Assembly (NCBI RefSeq): GCF_011059145.1
Contig: NZ_JAALLT010000002.1
Location: 620,001 to 684,000 of the forward strand
DNA from: Halalkalibaculum roseum
Lineage (GTDB): Bacteria; Bacteroidota; Rhodothermia; Balneolales; Balneolaceae
Length of the DNA: 64,000 nucleotides
Direction of reading: 5' to 3'
Shown here in pieces: positions 36,348 to 44,780 of the stretch; within the stretch, counting starts at the first letter, position 1; each line of letters opens with the position of its first letter. The position numbers and the translations under genes are program-made. The notes beneath the pieces are model-generated. The model was given only the letters and a program-made list of their open reading frames with translations, was not told where the DNA came from and searched no databases.

Positions 36348-37208
36348 CTACTCTTTCTTTTCCATCACTATGTTCAATTTATCCATTTCTAAAGAAGTTG
36401 AGACGCTTGAACTTAAAGTGAAATTATTCTCTATTAGTAAGGTGCGGCAGGCTTCCATAGCCTCAGTCCGAACTCTACCTAAGGAAATCTCTTGATTGAA
36501 AGTATCTATCCAAAAATAAATTTGAATCTCCACGAAATTAGGGGTGAAGTTTGATATTAGAAGGGTTGGTTTCGGATTTTTAAGTATTTCTTCAATAGAT
36601 GCCAATTCGTTTACGAGTAGTTCAAGGGCTTTTTGTATGTTATCCTCATAATCTACACCGATAATAAAACCTGCTCGTCTCAGTCCATCCCTTGTATAAT
36701 TGTGCAGTGGTTTATTGAATATTTGAGAGCTGGGAATATAAATATCACATCCTTCGGCTGTACGGATATGAGTGTGTCTGAGTTCAACCCCTTTCACACG
36801 ACCTTGAAGTCCTTCTGATTGTATCAAATCTCCTATACTGAATGGACGACTAAAAGCAAGAAAAAATCCTGCGAGTATATTTTCACCAATTTCGCGAAAA
36901 GCAAAACCGATCACTACAGCTGTTATACCCCCACCCGCTAACAATGAGGTGGCAATTGATGTAAAACCAAGTGTATTTAAAGCTATCAAAAAGCCGAATA
37001 TGTAAAATAATCCCCTTACCAATTTAAGGAAAAAGGTTTGGTAGGTAGTTGTAAAATCACCACGCTCTATACCTTTCTTAATCCCCTTTGAAACAAGCTT
37101 CCCCAAAATGACAAATACTGCAAAAATTAGGATGGCATAAATTAGCAAAGGTAATTTTTCGCTTAGAGAAATGACGTCCAATTTAATTGTTTCAAAAATA
37201 CTATCCAT
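36348..37208 (-). CDS. mscS: Small-conductance mechanosensitive channel (MscS family)
   Basis: Opens under membrane tension to release solutes during hypo-osmotic shock. Three membrane segments are seen (about 20-38, 62-80 and 88-110), the third being the pore helix ATSLLAGGGITAVVIGFAFRE with Gly/Ala packing. It is followed by the beta domain FSIGDLIQSEG and VELRHTHIRTAEGCDIYIPSSQI. At 286 aa it equals E. coli MscS. The start overlaps the stop of the upstream PLP-enzyme gene by 8 bases, so the two are coupled. Confidence 0.92.
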   Translation of the reverse strand: MDSIFETIKLDVISLSEKLPLLIYAILIFAVFVILGKLVSKGIKKGIERGDFTTTYQTFFLKLVRGLFYIFGFLIALNTLGFTSIATSLLAGGGITAVVIGFAFREIGENILAGFFLAFSRPFSIGDLIQSEGLQGRVKGVELRHTHIRTAEGCDIYIPSSQIFNKPLHNYTRDGLRRAGFIIGVDYEDNIQKALELLVNELASIEEILKNPKPTLLISNFTPNFVEIQIYFWIDTFNQEISLGRVRTEAMEACRTLLIENNFTLSSSVSTSLEMDKLNIVMEKKE

Positions 37209-38310
37209 AATATTGTATACTGCTACTTCTGATATGATTTAAAGATTTCCCTTTTAAGGTCTGATAACTGCCTATTAGATCAGCGCAGAGGCAGGAGTGA
37301 ACAGGTAATACGCCAATTATGTCACCAACATGAATAAATCTCATAAACTCATTTGTACATTTTACAATACCATGTTCTTGAGATAAGGCTTTAACGTAAC
37401 CATTCTTATTAGTCGGATTCCACCCATTTTTAGTTAGTTCTACAGGATATCCATAGTGCTTTATGCTTTCATGATCAATAACATCCTTGGATAGATGTAC
37501 GGCGCCTCCATGAATCACGATTTCATTTCGTGAGGGATATTTTGCAACGACCGGACATGCTAAAGCAACTGCGATATCACTTAAGGTACATGCCCCGATT
37601 TGTACCTGCATCAGATCATAAAAAACCAGATTCCCTGGACTGAGTTGATCTATTCCAGTAAAATTTGCAGCTACGGATGAACATGGAGTATCACCAATAC
37701 AAATATTGTATTCTTCTCTATTTAGGTTGGTACCAGAAATTATGTCTGAAATACTTAATAAAACTCCTTTGTGTATTTCGTGAATTTCTGATTTACACCT
37801 GGCTTTATAGGAGTGGCCGGGATGAGAATAAAACCCTTTAAAAAGAAGATTTTTAACCTCTGAAATCTCTGTGATAACATCACTAATTTCAGCTTCATGA
37901 TTTATGTTAAAACCAGTTCTATTGGAACCGGTATCAATTTCAATCATAACGCCGGTCGGATTTGTAATAGAAGTTTTAAGGCTTTCAAGAGCTACCGAAT
38001 CACTGATTAAAATGGTAAGAGATATCTCATTTGATAGTGCATTAATTGCATCAACCTCTCGGATATTTACAGGGAAAGCAATCGTGATATCATTCCAACC
38101 GTTATCAGCAAAGTAATTAGCCATCTTAACTGAAGATACCGTAATGCCTGTTACACCTTCTGCCTTAAACCATCTCCCGATATCAGATGATTGATGCGTC
38201 TTAAAATGAGGTCTGAATTCTAAATTGTGCTTGATGCACTTCTGAACCATCCGCTTTATATTTGCTCGGCACTTTTCTTCATCAACCAATAGGGTAGGGG
38301 AATTTATCAT
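37201..38310 (-). CDS. PLP-dependent D-serine dehydratase/D-threonine aldolase-like enzyme
   Basis: Fold-type III PLP enzyme. The PLP lysine is Lys37 (RPHFKTHQ). The C-terminal metal site reads His338-Ser-Cys340 (LPVHSCLCADL). In described members, eukaryotic-type D-serine dehydratase and D-threo-3-hydroxyaspartate dehydratase use His/Cys, whereas D-threonine aldolase uses His/Asp, so a dehydratase-like activity is favoured here. The 369 aa length fits. Flanked by mscS (overlapping downstream) and a membrane dipeptidase gene 16 bases upstream, which suggests a role in catabolism of D-amino acids released from peptides. Confidence 0.82.
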   Translation of the reverse strand: MINSPTLLVDEEKCRANIKRMVQKCIKHNLEFRPHFKTHQSSDIGRWFKAEGVTGITVSSVKMANYFADNGWNDITIAFPVNIREVDAINALSNEISLTILISDSVALESLKTSITNPTGVMIEIDTGSNRTGFNINHEAEISDVITEISEVKNLLFKGFYSHPGHSYKARCKSEIHEIHKGVLLSISDIISGTNLNREEYNICIGDTPCSSVAANFTGIDQLSPGNLVFYDLMQVQIGACTLSDIAVALACPVVAKYPSRNEIVIHGGAVHLSKDVIDHESIKHYGYPVELTKNGWNPTNKNGYVKALSQEHGIVKCTNEFMRFIHVGDIIGVLPVHSCLCADLIGSYQTLKGKSLNHIRSSSIQYYG

Positions 38311-38326
38311 GGATGATTTTCTTTAC

Positions 38327-39532
38327 CTACTGAGTATTCATTTCAGTTGCGACTCGGGTGACTTCATTCCAAACCCTAAAGATATTTTCGCTACAGATTT
38401 GTCTGATTTCGGATTCAGTATAACCTCTTCTAAGTAACTCCTCGATTAAGTTTGGATATTCAGAGACATCTTTCAGTCCTACAGGTAAAGTATCACCTAC
38501 TCCATCATAGTCAGAACCGAGTCCGACATGGTCAATACCGACTAGATTTACTACATGATCAATATGATCGGCTACTTTAGAGACATTACTGTATTTAAAA
38601 TGCTCTGCCCGGTATGTTTCAATATATGCCTGAGCGGTTGAGTCACTTTGTTCAAGATCATTTTCTTCCAACCAATCACCAATGTGTTCTCTTATATTTG
38701 ATGAACTCTCTCTGGACTCAGAATCAAGAAACGTAGAACCAAAATTGATCATGATAACACCGCCATTTTCGGCCAATTTTTCAATCATTGCATCACTCAT
38801 ATTTCGTTCAAATCCGGGAGTAAAGTGCCTTGCTGAAGAATGTGAAGCTATGGCAGGAGCCCGGGTAATATCCATTACATCAAAAAAAGCACTGTCTGAT
38901 ACGTGTGATATATCCACCATCATCCCGATGCGATTCATCTCTTTTATGACCTCTTCTCCAAAATCACTTAACCCGTTATGAGTATAGGTGGTATCGTATG
39001 AAGAATCACTTATTTGATTGTCTTTAGAATGAGTTAAGGTTATATATCGTATTCCACGGTCGAAAAAATATGAGATATTCTCTAAATCCTGACCAATGGG
39101 AGCCCCGTTTTCCATGCCCATTGGTAGAGATATGAGATCCTTCTGATGTTGTTCTTTTATTTGTTCAGGAGAGGTAGCTATTGCAAATTTTTCCGGATTA
39201 TCTTCTGCAATGCCTCTTACCATATCAATAAGACTATCAGCAACAGCTTTTGCTCCACCGGTTTCCTGGTATTCTGCGGGAATATAGATTGACATGAAGG
39301 GTGCATCGAGTCCGCCTTTTTTTGCTCTTACATAATCAAAATCACCACTTTCTGTCTGTTCTGAAATATTTGCCCAACTGTTTTTCAAGCGATAGGGAAC
39401 ATCTACATGCGTATCGACGATGATAAGGTTTTGCACCAGTTCACTCGCTTTTTCTGAATAGTCTGTTTGGGTAGTACAAGTAGCACTTATGCTGATAAAT
39501 ATTAGAAATATACCACAGATCCACTTTTTCAT
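38327..39532 (-). CDS. Membrane (renal-type) dipeptidase, M19 family
   Basis: Zinc dipeptidase that accepts L-D and L-L dipeptides. The signal peptide has a possible lipobox ending at Cys19 (SATC). Metal ligands are visible: His42 and Asp44 (DTHVDVPYR), the bridging Glu141 (MGMENGAPIG), and histidines in DISHVSDSAF and IASHSSAR. The C-terminal block VGIDHVGLGSDYDGV is typical. At 401 aa it is normal in size. Because the family can release D-amino acids, its pairing with the D-serine-dehydratase-like gene downstream makes sense. Confidence 0.92.
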   Translation of the reverse strand: MKKWICGIFLIFISISATCTTQTDYSEKASELVQNLIIVDTHVDVPYRLKNSWANISEQTESGDFDYVRAKKGGLDAPFMSIYIPAEYQETGGAKAVADSLIDMVRGIAEDNPEKFAIATSPEQIKEQHQKDLISLPMGMENGAPIGQDLENISYFFDRGIRYITLTHSKDNQISDSSYDTTYTHNGLSDFGEEVIKEMNRIGMMVDISHVSDSAFFDVMDITRAPAIASHSSARHFTPGFERNMSDAMIEKLAENGGVIMINFGSTFLDSESRESSSNIREHIGDWLEENDLEQSDSTAQAYIETYRAEHFKYSNVSKVADHIDHVVNLVGIDHVGLGSDYDGVGDTLPVGLKDVSEYPNLIEELLRRGYTESEIRQICSENIFRVWNEVTRVATEMNTQ

Positions 39533-39589
39533 AATCCTAATCCCCTTAAATATTGTTATTATGATTGTGAGTTAATCCTAAAAAAAATA

Positions 39590-40657
39590 CTAATTTCTAC
39601 TGTACAGATATGCCCCTTCTTTTCTTGTATTCTCTTTCCCATCATTTACAGCATAGGATGACGGACCATAAATGCTGGCGCAACCGTATTCACCCTTCTT
39701 ATTAAGGGCATAAAAATTCACATTGAAATCAGGCATCCCTTTATCATCTAATAAGTTGGGTAACCGGGCCTTATCTACTATTCTTTTACATACTTCAAGG
39801 CAAGCATTCGTTGGGGACATTCCCTGACGCATGTACTCTACCGCAAGAAATGAGCTCAAGTTTTTTAAGTTTTCTTCACCACGTCCCGTAGAACCGCAAG
39901 CTCCGACTTCATTATCAACGTATAAGCCGGCTCCAATTATAGGGCTGTCTCCTACTCTACCTGGAATTTTAAAAAATAGTCCGCTCGTGGTAGTGACACC
40001 TGAAATGTTACCATCGCTGTCAAGTCCGAGACAACTTATCGTCCCTGTGATCCTCTTTTTCTTACCATTTTTTATGACTTCCAGTCCATTGAGCGACATT
40101 TCTTTTTGTTGTTCGGCAGAAAACCAGTCATCCTTATCGCTGAGATTTTCTTTATATCTCAGCCAGTATTCTCGGGCCTTATCGGTAAGTAAGTCTTCTT
40201 CTTGGAAACCATGTGCCCTTGCAAACTCCAGGGCACCTTCTGCGACTAGAAGTACATGGTCAGTACGTCCCATTACAAGTTGAGCAACTTTTGAGGGATT
40301 CTTAATATTTCTAAGTGATGCAACAGCTCCCGCATTGTGTGTTGGTCCATGCATGCAGCAGGCATCAAGTTCCACGATGCCGTCTTCATTGGGCAGTCCG
40401 CCATAACCTACGCTCATATCTTCCGGATCATCCTCAACGATATTTACACCGGAAATAACGGCATCAAGCACATCAGAACCTTCCATGATCATCTCCATTG
40501 CTCTTTGAGTGGCAGGTAGCCCATTACCGCTTGAAACCACAAGAGGAGAAGAGAATGAATTACCGGATGGTTTTAAAGAAGTTTTCGCAGTAAGTCCGAT
40601 AGGTGCAAATATACCGGCTCCTGCGGCCATAAGTTTCATAAAATCACTGCGTTTCAT
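39590..40657 (-). CDS. N4-glycosylasparaginase/isoaspartyl peptidase-like Ntn hydrolase
   Basis: Ntn-hydrolase that self-cleaves before a threonine nucleophile; substrates are GlcNAc-Asn linkages or beta-aspartyl peptides. The cleavage region is TGTISCLGLD with Thr206 as the expected nucleophile. Family blocks VGYGGLPNEDGIVELDAC, NAGAVASLRNIKNP, and GDSPIIGAGLYVDN with ACGSTGRGEE are present. The N-terminus MKRSDFMKLMAAGAGIFAP looks like a signal of twin-arginine type but has Lys-Arg instead of Arg-Arg. The protein is predicted exported. It lies 57 bases upstream of the dipeptidase on the same strand. Confidence 0.9.
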   Translation of the reverse strand: MKRSDFMKLMAAGAGIFAPIGLTAKTSLKPSGNSFSSPLVVSSGNGLPATQRAMEMIMEGSDVLDAVISGVNIVEDDPEDMSVGYGGLPNEDGIVELDACCMHGPTHNAGAVASLRNIKNPSKVAQLVMGRTDHVLLVAEGALEFARAHGFQEEDLLTDKAREYWLRYKENLSDKDDWFSAEQQKEMSLNGLEVIKNGKKKRITGTISCLGLDSDGNISGVTTTSGLFFKIPGRVGDSPIIGAGLYVDNEVGACGSTGRGEENLKNLSSFLAVEYMRQGMSPTNACLEVCKRIVDKARLPNLLDDKGMPDFNVNFYALNKKGEYGCASIYGPSSYAVNDGKENTRKEGAYLYSRN

Positions 40658-40682
40658 AGAATTTCCTCACAAGAAGTTTGAA

Positions 40683-41195
40683 TTATGAAAGAAGATCGTG
40701 ATGACTAAGAAAATGTTCTAGCCGTTCTTTTGAGCTTTTATCTAATGTCAATACTCTGCCACCAAACTTAAACAGAGAAATATCATTTTCGTTATTTTCT
40801 TTAAAGTTCACCCGGAAGGTTCTGTTGTTGGATAGTTGAATTCTATAGTCAGAAATTGGTAATTCTATTTGATAGGGTTCACTGTATATAGTTTCAATGT
40901 CGTTGATGTTCAACTTATCAGTTCCTATTGCTTTTTCATTTTTAAAATAGGTAACCCTGAGTAAGCCGTCAGAGATCGTTACTTCGAAGGTTTTAGCACC
41001 TTCCATTACTTTAAGTAAACAAAATATGGCCAGTGATAAAGAAATAAAGGCAACAAGCCTGGAGATACCGGCCAGAACTGCATCATCTATATATAGATAA
41101 ATAAGAAACGTAATTAATGACACAATTAAAGATAAGGCAAGAGCATGTTTCCAATATCTGGAATACTTTTCTTCTAAGACCAGACTATTTTCCAT
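40683..41195 (-). CDS. Two-helix membrane protein, unknown
   Basis: No family recognised. This 170 aa protein has two adjacent membrane helices (about 17-35 and 37-62) and a C-terminal cytoplasmic domain rich in beta strands (VTISDGLLRVTYFKNEKAIG, then YRIQLSNNRTFRVNF), a layout like PH-domain-type membrane proteins. It is 25 bases upstream of the glycosylasparaginase-like gene on the same strand, so it is probably the first gene of that unit. Confidence 0.6.
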   Translation of the reverse strand: MENSLVLEEKYSRYWKHALALSLIVSLITFLIYLYIDDAVLAGISRLVAFISLSLAIFCLLKVMEGAKTFEVTISDGLLRVTYFKNEKAIGTDKLNINDIETIYSEPYQIELPISDYRIQLSNNRTFRVNFKENNENDISLFKFGGRVLTLDKSSKERLEHFLSHHDLLS

Positions 41196-41333
41196 TCAAA
41201 ACAAATAACTAATCGGAATTTGTAATTCAACTTATTATAACTAATTAAATGTATTCTTGAGTGCAAAAGATGTAAACATTAAATATGTGATATTGTTAAT
41301 TGCAACATAGCAATTGATCAACTAGATTAATTA

Positions 41334-41510
41334 ATGAATCCCAAACTAATCCTAGCCATCATGGGAAAAGCCAAAACGAACCCGCCTAAAAAAGAGATGT
41401 CAGAAGGAAAAGCAATTGCACTTTCAGTCCTACTCTTAACTGTAGGTGTTATTGCAGCAGGCTATTTGTTAAAGTTGGTTATTTCATACTTTTTCCCGGG
41501 CCTACTTTAA
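41334..41510 (+). CDS. Small single-helix membrane protein, hypothetical
   Basis: A 58-codon frame: a basic N-terminus (GKAKTNPPKKEMSEGK) and one clear membrane helix (about residues 29-52, ALSVLLLTVGVIAAGYLLK), ending SYFFPGLL. No family is recognised. The composition is far from random and typical of real bitopic miniproteins, but no good ribosome site precedes either ATG (41334 or 41361). It occupies an otherwise empty 582-base gap before parA; the rest of the gap shows only the small palindrome CCACACTTGTGG at 41593-41604. Confidence 0.5.
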   Translation: MNPKLILAIMGKAKTNPPKKEMSEGKAIALSVLLLTVGVIAAGYLLKLVISYFFPGLL

Positions 41511-41777
41511 GGATATTTATTTCTTGAAATTTAGAGCCTTCTTGTAAACCCAAAAGTATTAATGTGTTGCTTTCAAAGTAATCCAATTTAGGCCACACTT
41601 GTGGTTAGATAGCATCACTTCTTGTATTTTTTTGTGGCACTGATATTCCACCTCTTTTTATTAAAAAATTGTAACATTACACTCTTCTGCTACTCTATGT
41701 AATAAATATCATCTTTTGTCCCATAGCATAGGAATACTGGGTACATCTTAAAACATCTAGCAGGCGGAAAAATCAAT

Positions 41778-42530
41778 ATGAAAACAATTGCTTTTACTAA
41801 CCAAAAGGGCGGAGTAGGTAAAACAACCTCCACAATAAATGTCGGGGCAGGATTATGTTTGCAAGGCAAAAAAGTTTTGATGGTGGATTTGGATCCACAG
41901 GCAAATCTGACCTATTCATTACGAATGAATTCACAACGCATCGATAATACTATCTATGATGTGCTTAAAGGAAGGATTTCACCTGATGAAGCTATTATCA
42001 GTCATAACGGATTTGATATATTGCCTTCATCAATCGACTTATCCGGAGCTGAAATGGAGTTTGTCAATGAACCGGCAAGAGAAACACTCCTTAAGAATAA
42101 TTTGGAAAAGCTCGGTACCGGTTATGACTATATTCTGATTGATTGCCCTCCAAATTTAGGTCTGCTGACATTAAATGCCTTTACTGCCGTCAAAGAGATT
42201 TTCATTGTGTTACAATCAGAATACCTGGCGCTTCATGGCTTGTCTAAATTGATGGACGTAATTCGGGTAGTTAAGGAACGTTTGAACCCGGATATTGCCA
42301 TAAGCGGTATCATCTGTACCTTATTTGATAGTCGCAAGAATTTGAATAGGGAAGTGGTGGACCACATTAAAGATTATTTTGGTGATAAGGTGTTCAAAAC
42401 TATCATAAGGGATAACGTCGCTTTGGCAGAGGCACCCAGCCATCACAAAACAATCTTTGAATACGATTCAGAAAGCTACGGTGCCAAAGACTATTTGGCT
42501 CTTTCTAAAGAGATCCGCAACGGACACTAA
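41778..42530 (+). CDS. parA: ParA-family partition/positioning ATPase
   Basis: Deviant Walker-type ATPase that forms gradients on the nucleoid to move or space DNA or protein cargo. The Walker A is KGGVGKTT (10-17) with signature Lys10; DLDPQANLTYSLR and DCPPNLGLLTLNAF follow as switch and Walker B motifs. At 250 aa it is of the small, Soj-like type without an N-terminal regulatory domain. The next gene, 8 bases away, codes for a ribbon-helix-helix protein and not ParB, so this is not the usual chromosomal parAB pair. Confidence 0.9.
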   Translation: MKTIAFTNQKGGVGKTTSTINVGAGLCLQGKKVLMVDLDPQANLTYSLRMNSQRIDNTIYDVLKGRISPDEAIISHNGFDILPSSIDLSGAEMEFVNEPARETLLKNNLEKLGTGYDYILIDCPPNLGLLTLNAFTAVKEIFIVLQSEYLALHGLSKLMDVIRVVKERLNPDIAISGIICTLFDSRKNLNREVVDHIKDYFGDKVFKTIIRDNVALAEAPSHHKTIFEYDSESYGAKDYLALSKEIRNGH

Positions 42531-42538
42531 GAAGTTTT

Positions 42539-42880
42539 ATGTCAAAAAAGAAAAGCTTGGGAAGCAGTCCGATAGGGTACAGCAGTTTGGGTAGAGAATC
42601 TTTTGGTTTTATACCGACCATCAATAAATCGGAAGAATCCTCATCTAAAGAATCATTCAGCTCCGATTCAATGGTTGTCGAAAATCAAAACAGCGGGAAT
42701 GTACACTCAACTAATTCCTCAGAGTCTACTGAAGATGTTGAAAAACGAATAGTAAGTTACTATTTGGAAAAACCGCTCATTGATCGACTAAAGAGAGTAG
42801 CAGAAGAACGAAAAATGTACTATTCCACTTTGGTAAATCATGCAATCTATTTATGGCTTGAAAGCCGTGGTTGCGATTAA
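42539..42880 (+). CDS. Ribbon-helix-helix protein, probable ParA partner
   Basis: A 113 aa protein. The N-terminus is Lys/Gly/Ser-rich (MSKKKSLGSSPIGYSSLGR), the middle (about 30-65) is Ser/Glu-rich and likely disordered, and residues 69-110 fit a ribbon-helix-helix domain (KRIVSYYLEKPLIDRLKRVA then YYSTLVNHAIYLWLE). ParG- and Omega-type partition proteins share the layout: flexible N-tail with a basic residue that stimulates ParA, then an RHH dimer that binds DNA. It starts 8 bases after parA. Partner function is inferred from layout and position. Confidence 0.68.
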   Translation: MSKKKSLGSSPIGYSSLGRESFGFIPTINKSEESSSKESFSSDSMVVENQNSGNVHSTNSSESTEDVEKRIVSYYLEKPLIDRLKRVAEERKMYYSTLVNHAIYLWLESRGCD

Positions 42881-43139
42881 TTTCCCCCGGAAGATAACTA
42901 AGTACACGGTTTTCATTCTAAATCATTTATAAAAAAATCTCCTCTCCCATAATTAGGATCTCAATAAAATCAAGTCTCCTGGTCTTAAAAAGAATTCACT
43001 TCATAGACAGTTTAGTTATTTATCAGGAAATTATAGGCTTCAGCTAGATTCTTATCATTATATCCAAATTGTGATATAAAAATGATTTATAATTCAATCT
43101 AGCTAGTTTACGGAAACCATTCCCCTTTATATATCTCAC

Positions 43140-43553
43140 ATGGAGGATATACAAATAAGCAGATCCGCCGGATTCATCTCCTGGCTTTTTCAGATTCTTT
43201 CTGCGATAATTCTTTTGCAGACACTTTATTTCAAATTTTCAGGCTCACCAGAATCGGTACAAATATTTGAAACTGTCGGTATGGAACCTTGGGGACGATT
43301 TGCCTCAGGTATTGTTGAGTTTATCGCCGGTCTATTACTTTTGGTACCTGGTTTATCTTGGTTGGGAGCACTATTGGGTTTATCAATTATCACTGTAGCA
43401 CTATTACTTCATATCACTGTACTAGGTTTTGAGGTAATGGGGGATGGAGGGGCTCTCTTTTATCTGGCTACGACGGTATTTATCTCATGTTGTGCAATTC
43501 TGTGGATCAGGCGGGCAGAGCTGAGTACTTCGGTTAAGAAATGGCTGAGTTAG
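43140..43553 (+). CDS. DoxX-like four-helix membrane protein
   Basis: Member of the DoxX/DoxX-like family of small quinone-type or oxidative-stress-related membrane proteins; function is poorly defined. Four membrane helices (about 13-30, 52-72, 74-94 and 104-122) are seen, with the typical FKFSGSPESVQIFETVGMEP stretch after helix 1 and a polar basic tail. The start fits the first Met. It stands alone, with AT-rich gaps on both sides. Confidence 0.78.
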   Translation: MEDIQISRSAGFISWLFQILSAIILLQTLYFKFSGSPESVQIFETVGMEPWGRFASGIVEFIAGLLLLVPGLSWLGALLGLSIITVALLLHITVLGFEVMGDGGALFYLATTVFISCCAILWIRRAELSTSVKKWLS

Positions 43554-43671
43554 CGTTTAATTGTTTCTTTAAAAGTACTTTTAAAGAAATGGATACTAAT
43601 TGTACTGACACCAAAATAATTAGAGAGACAATTATAAAATCCCATGATTATAAACCAGATGTTGTGAAATA

Positions 43672-44412
43672 TTACTTGCGCTTATCTTTTATATAAATAG
43701 CTTTGGATTGCCCCTCGCCAACCGGACGATGTTCCATTTCAAATAAATGAGTTGCTTCTACTAATTCACCCAGCTTGGAATAGCCATAATTACGTGGATC
43801 GAAATCCGGAGACTGTTTAGCAATATAGCTTCCCACTGGTGCCAGGTGAGCCCATCCGCTCTCATCAGAAGCAGCCTTGACGGCATTGCGAAGCAGGTTA
43901 ACCAGTTTTGTATCTTGTTTAAGCTGATTGGTGTTTTTTCTTTCTAAAGAACCTGTTACCTCATCTTCATCTTGTCGCAACACTTCGGTATAAATAAACT
44001 TATCACAGGCAGCGACAAATGGTTCAGGGGTCTTACGCTCCCCAAAACCATACACAACCAATCCCGATTCCCTTATGCGGGCTGCAAGCTTGGTAAAGTC
44101 ACTGTCACTCGATATAAGACAGAAACCGTCAAACTTTTCAGTATAAAGAAGGTCCATGGCATCAATAATCATGGCACTGTCAGTTGCATTTTTACCCCTG
44201 GTATAGCCGAATTGTTGAATAGGCTGAATAGAGTGTTGAAGTAAAGCATCTTTCCAGCTTTTTAAATGTGGAGATGTCCAGTCGCCATAAATACGTTTGA
44301 CATTTGCAGTTCCGTACTTAGCAATTTCAGCAAGAAGTCCTTCAATAATCGAAGGCTGAGCGTTATCAGCATCAATTAAAACCGCTAATTTTCGCGTTGT
44401 TTCGTTATCCAT
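43672..44412 (-). CDS. NYN-domain ribonuclease-like protein with LOTUS/OST-HTH domain
   Basis: The N-terminal NYN (PIN-like, LabA/DUF88) domain carries the acidic metal-binding residues: LAVLIDADN (9-17), TDSAMIIDAMDLLY and CLISSDSDFTKLA. The C-terminal region (about 163-246) is a LOTUS/OST-HTH domain (LVNLLRNAVKAAS ... GYSKLGELVEATHLFEM), thought to bind RNA. The protein is therefore probably an RNA-processing or RNA-decay nuclease. At 246 aa it matches the common two-domain form. It is monocistronic and divergent from the kinase gene. Confidence 0.88.
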   Translation of the reverse strand: MDNETTRKLAVLIDADNAQPSIIEGLLAEIAKYGTANVKRIYGDWTSPHLKSWKDALLQHSIQPIQQFGYTRGKNATDSAMIIDAMDLLYTEKFDGFCLISSDSDFTKLAARIRESGLVVYGFGERKTPEPFVAACDKFIYTEVLRQDEDEVTGSLERKNTNQLKQDTKLVNLLRNAVKAASDESGWAHLAPVGSYIAKQSPDFDPRNYGYSKLGELVEATHLFEMEHRPVGEGQSKAIYIKDKRK

Positions 44413-44780
44413 ATCATTAATTTTTGAGTTGGCGTTAATCTACCGAAATATTTGCAGAGCTCAATTTTTATTATGGCCTTGTTTTTGAAGTATTTAAACT
44501 TACCCATTATCTAAATCAGCAGAATCGTAATATTTTTACGAATCCCGAAATAAATATAAGCTTCTAAGAACTGTTATTTAGTGCATTTGCATCCGCTATT
44601 TAACAGCAGGTTATATTTTGTTCTAAAAGCCATAAGTAGCACACATGTAAAAGTATGTACCTCTAAATATTTATTATTTATTAGTATATATATTATAATT
44701 ATTCATACTATGTATTATAGCCAGCCGGGAAATTGCTATAGAAGGTAAATAATCAATTATGCAGGGGTGCAAATTAGGTT
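44413..44780. other. AT-rich intergenic region upstream of the kinase gene
   Basis: No gene is seen in these 368 bases. The stretch around 44670-44720 is almost pure A/T with TATATATATTATAATTATT-like sequence, probably containing promoters for the two divergent genes. A small inverted repeat CGTAA/TTACG is at 44526-44540. Confidence 0.45.

Noticed and set aside
39831-40283. Open frame of 150 codons on the + strand
   Set aside because: It lies wholly antisense to the glycosylasparaginase-like gene; Ser/Leu-rich composition is typical of a shadow frame.
41593-41604. Palindrome CCACACTTGTGG upstream of parA considered as a partition site
   Set aside because: Arms of only 5 bases, a single copy and no similarity to the usual 16-base parS; chance is likely.
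41778-42880. Chromosomal parAB near the origin
   Set aside because: The second gene is an RHH protein, not a ParB with HTH and CTP-binding motifs, and no dnaA, gyrB or parS is seen.
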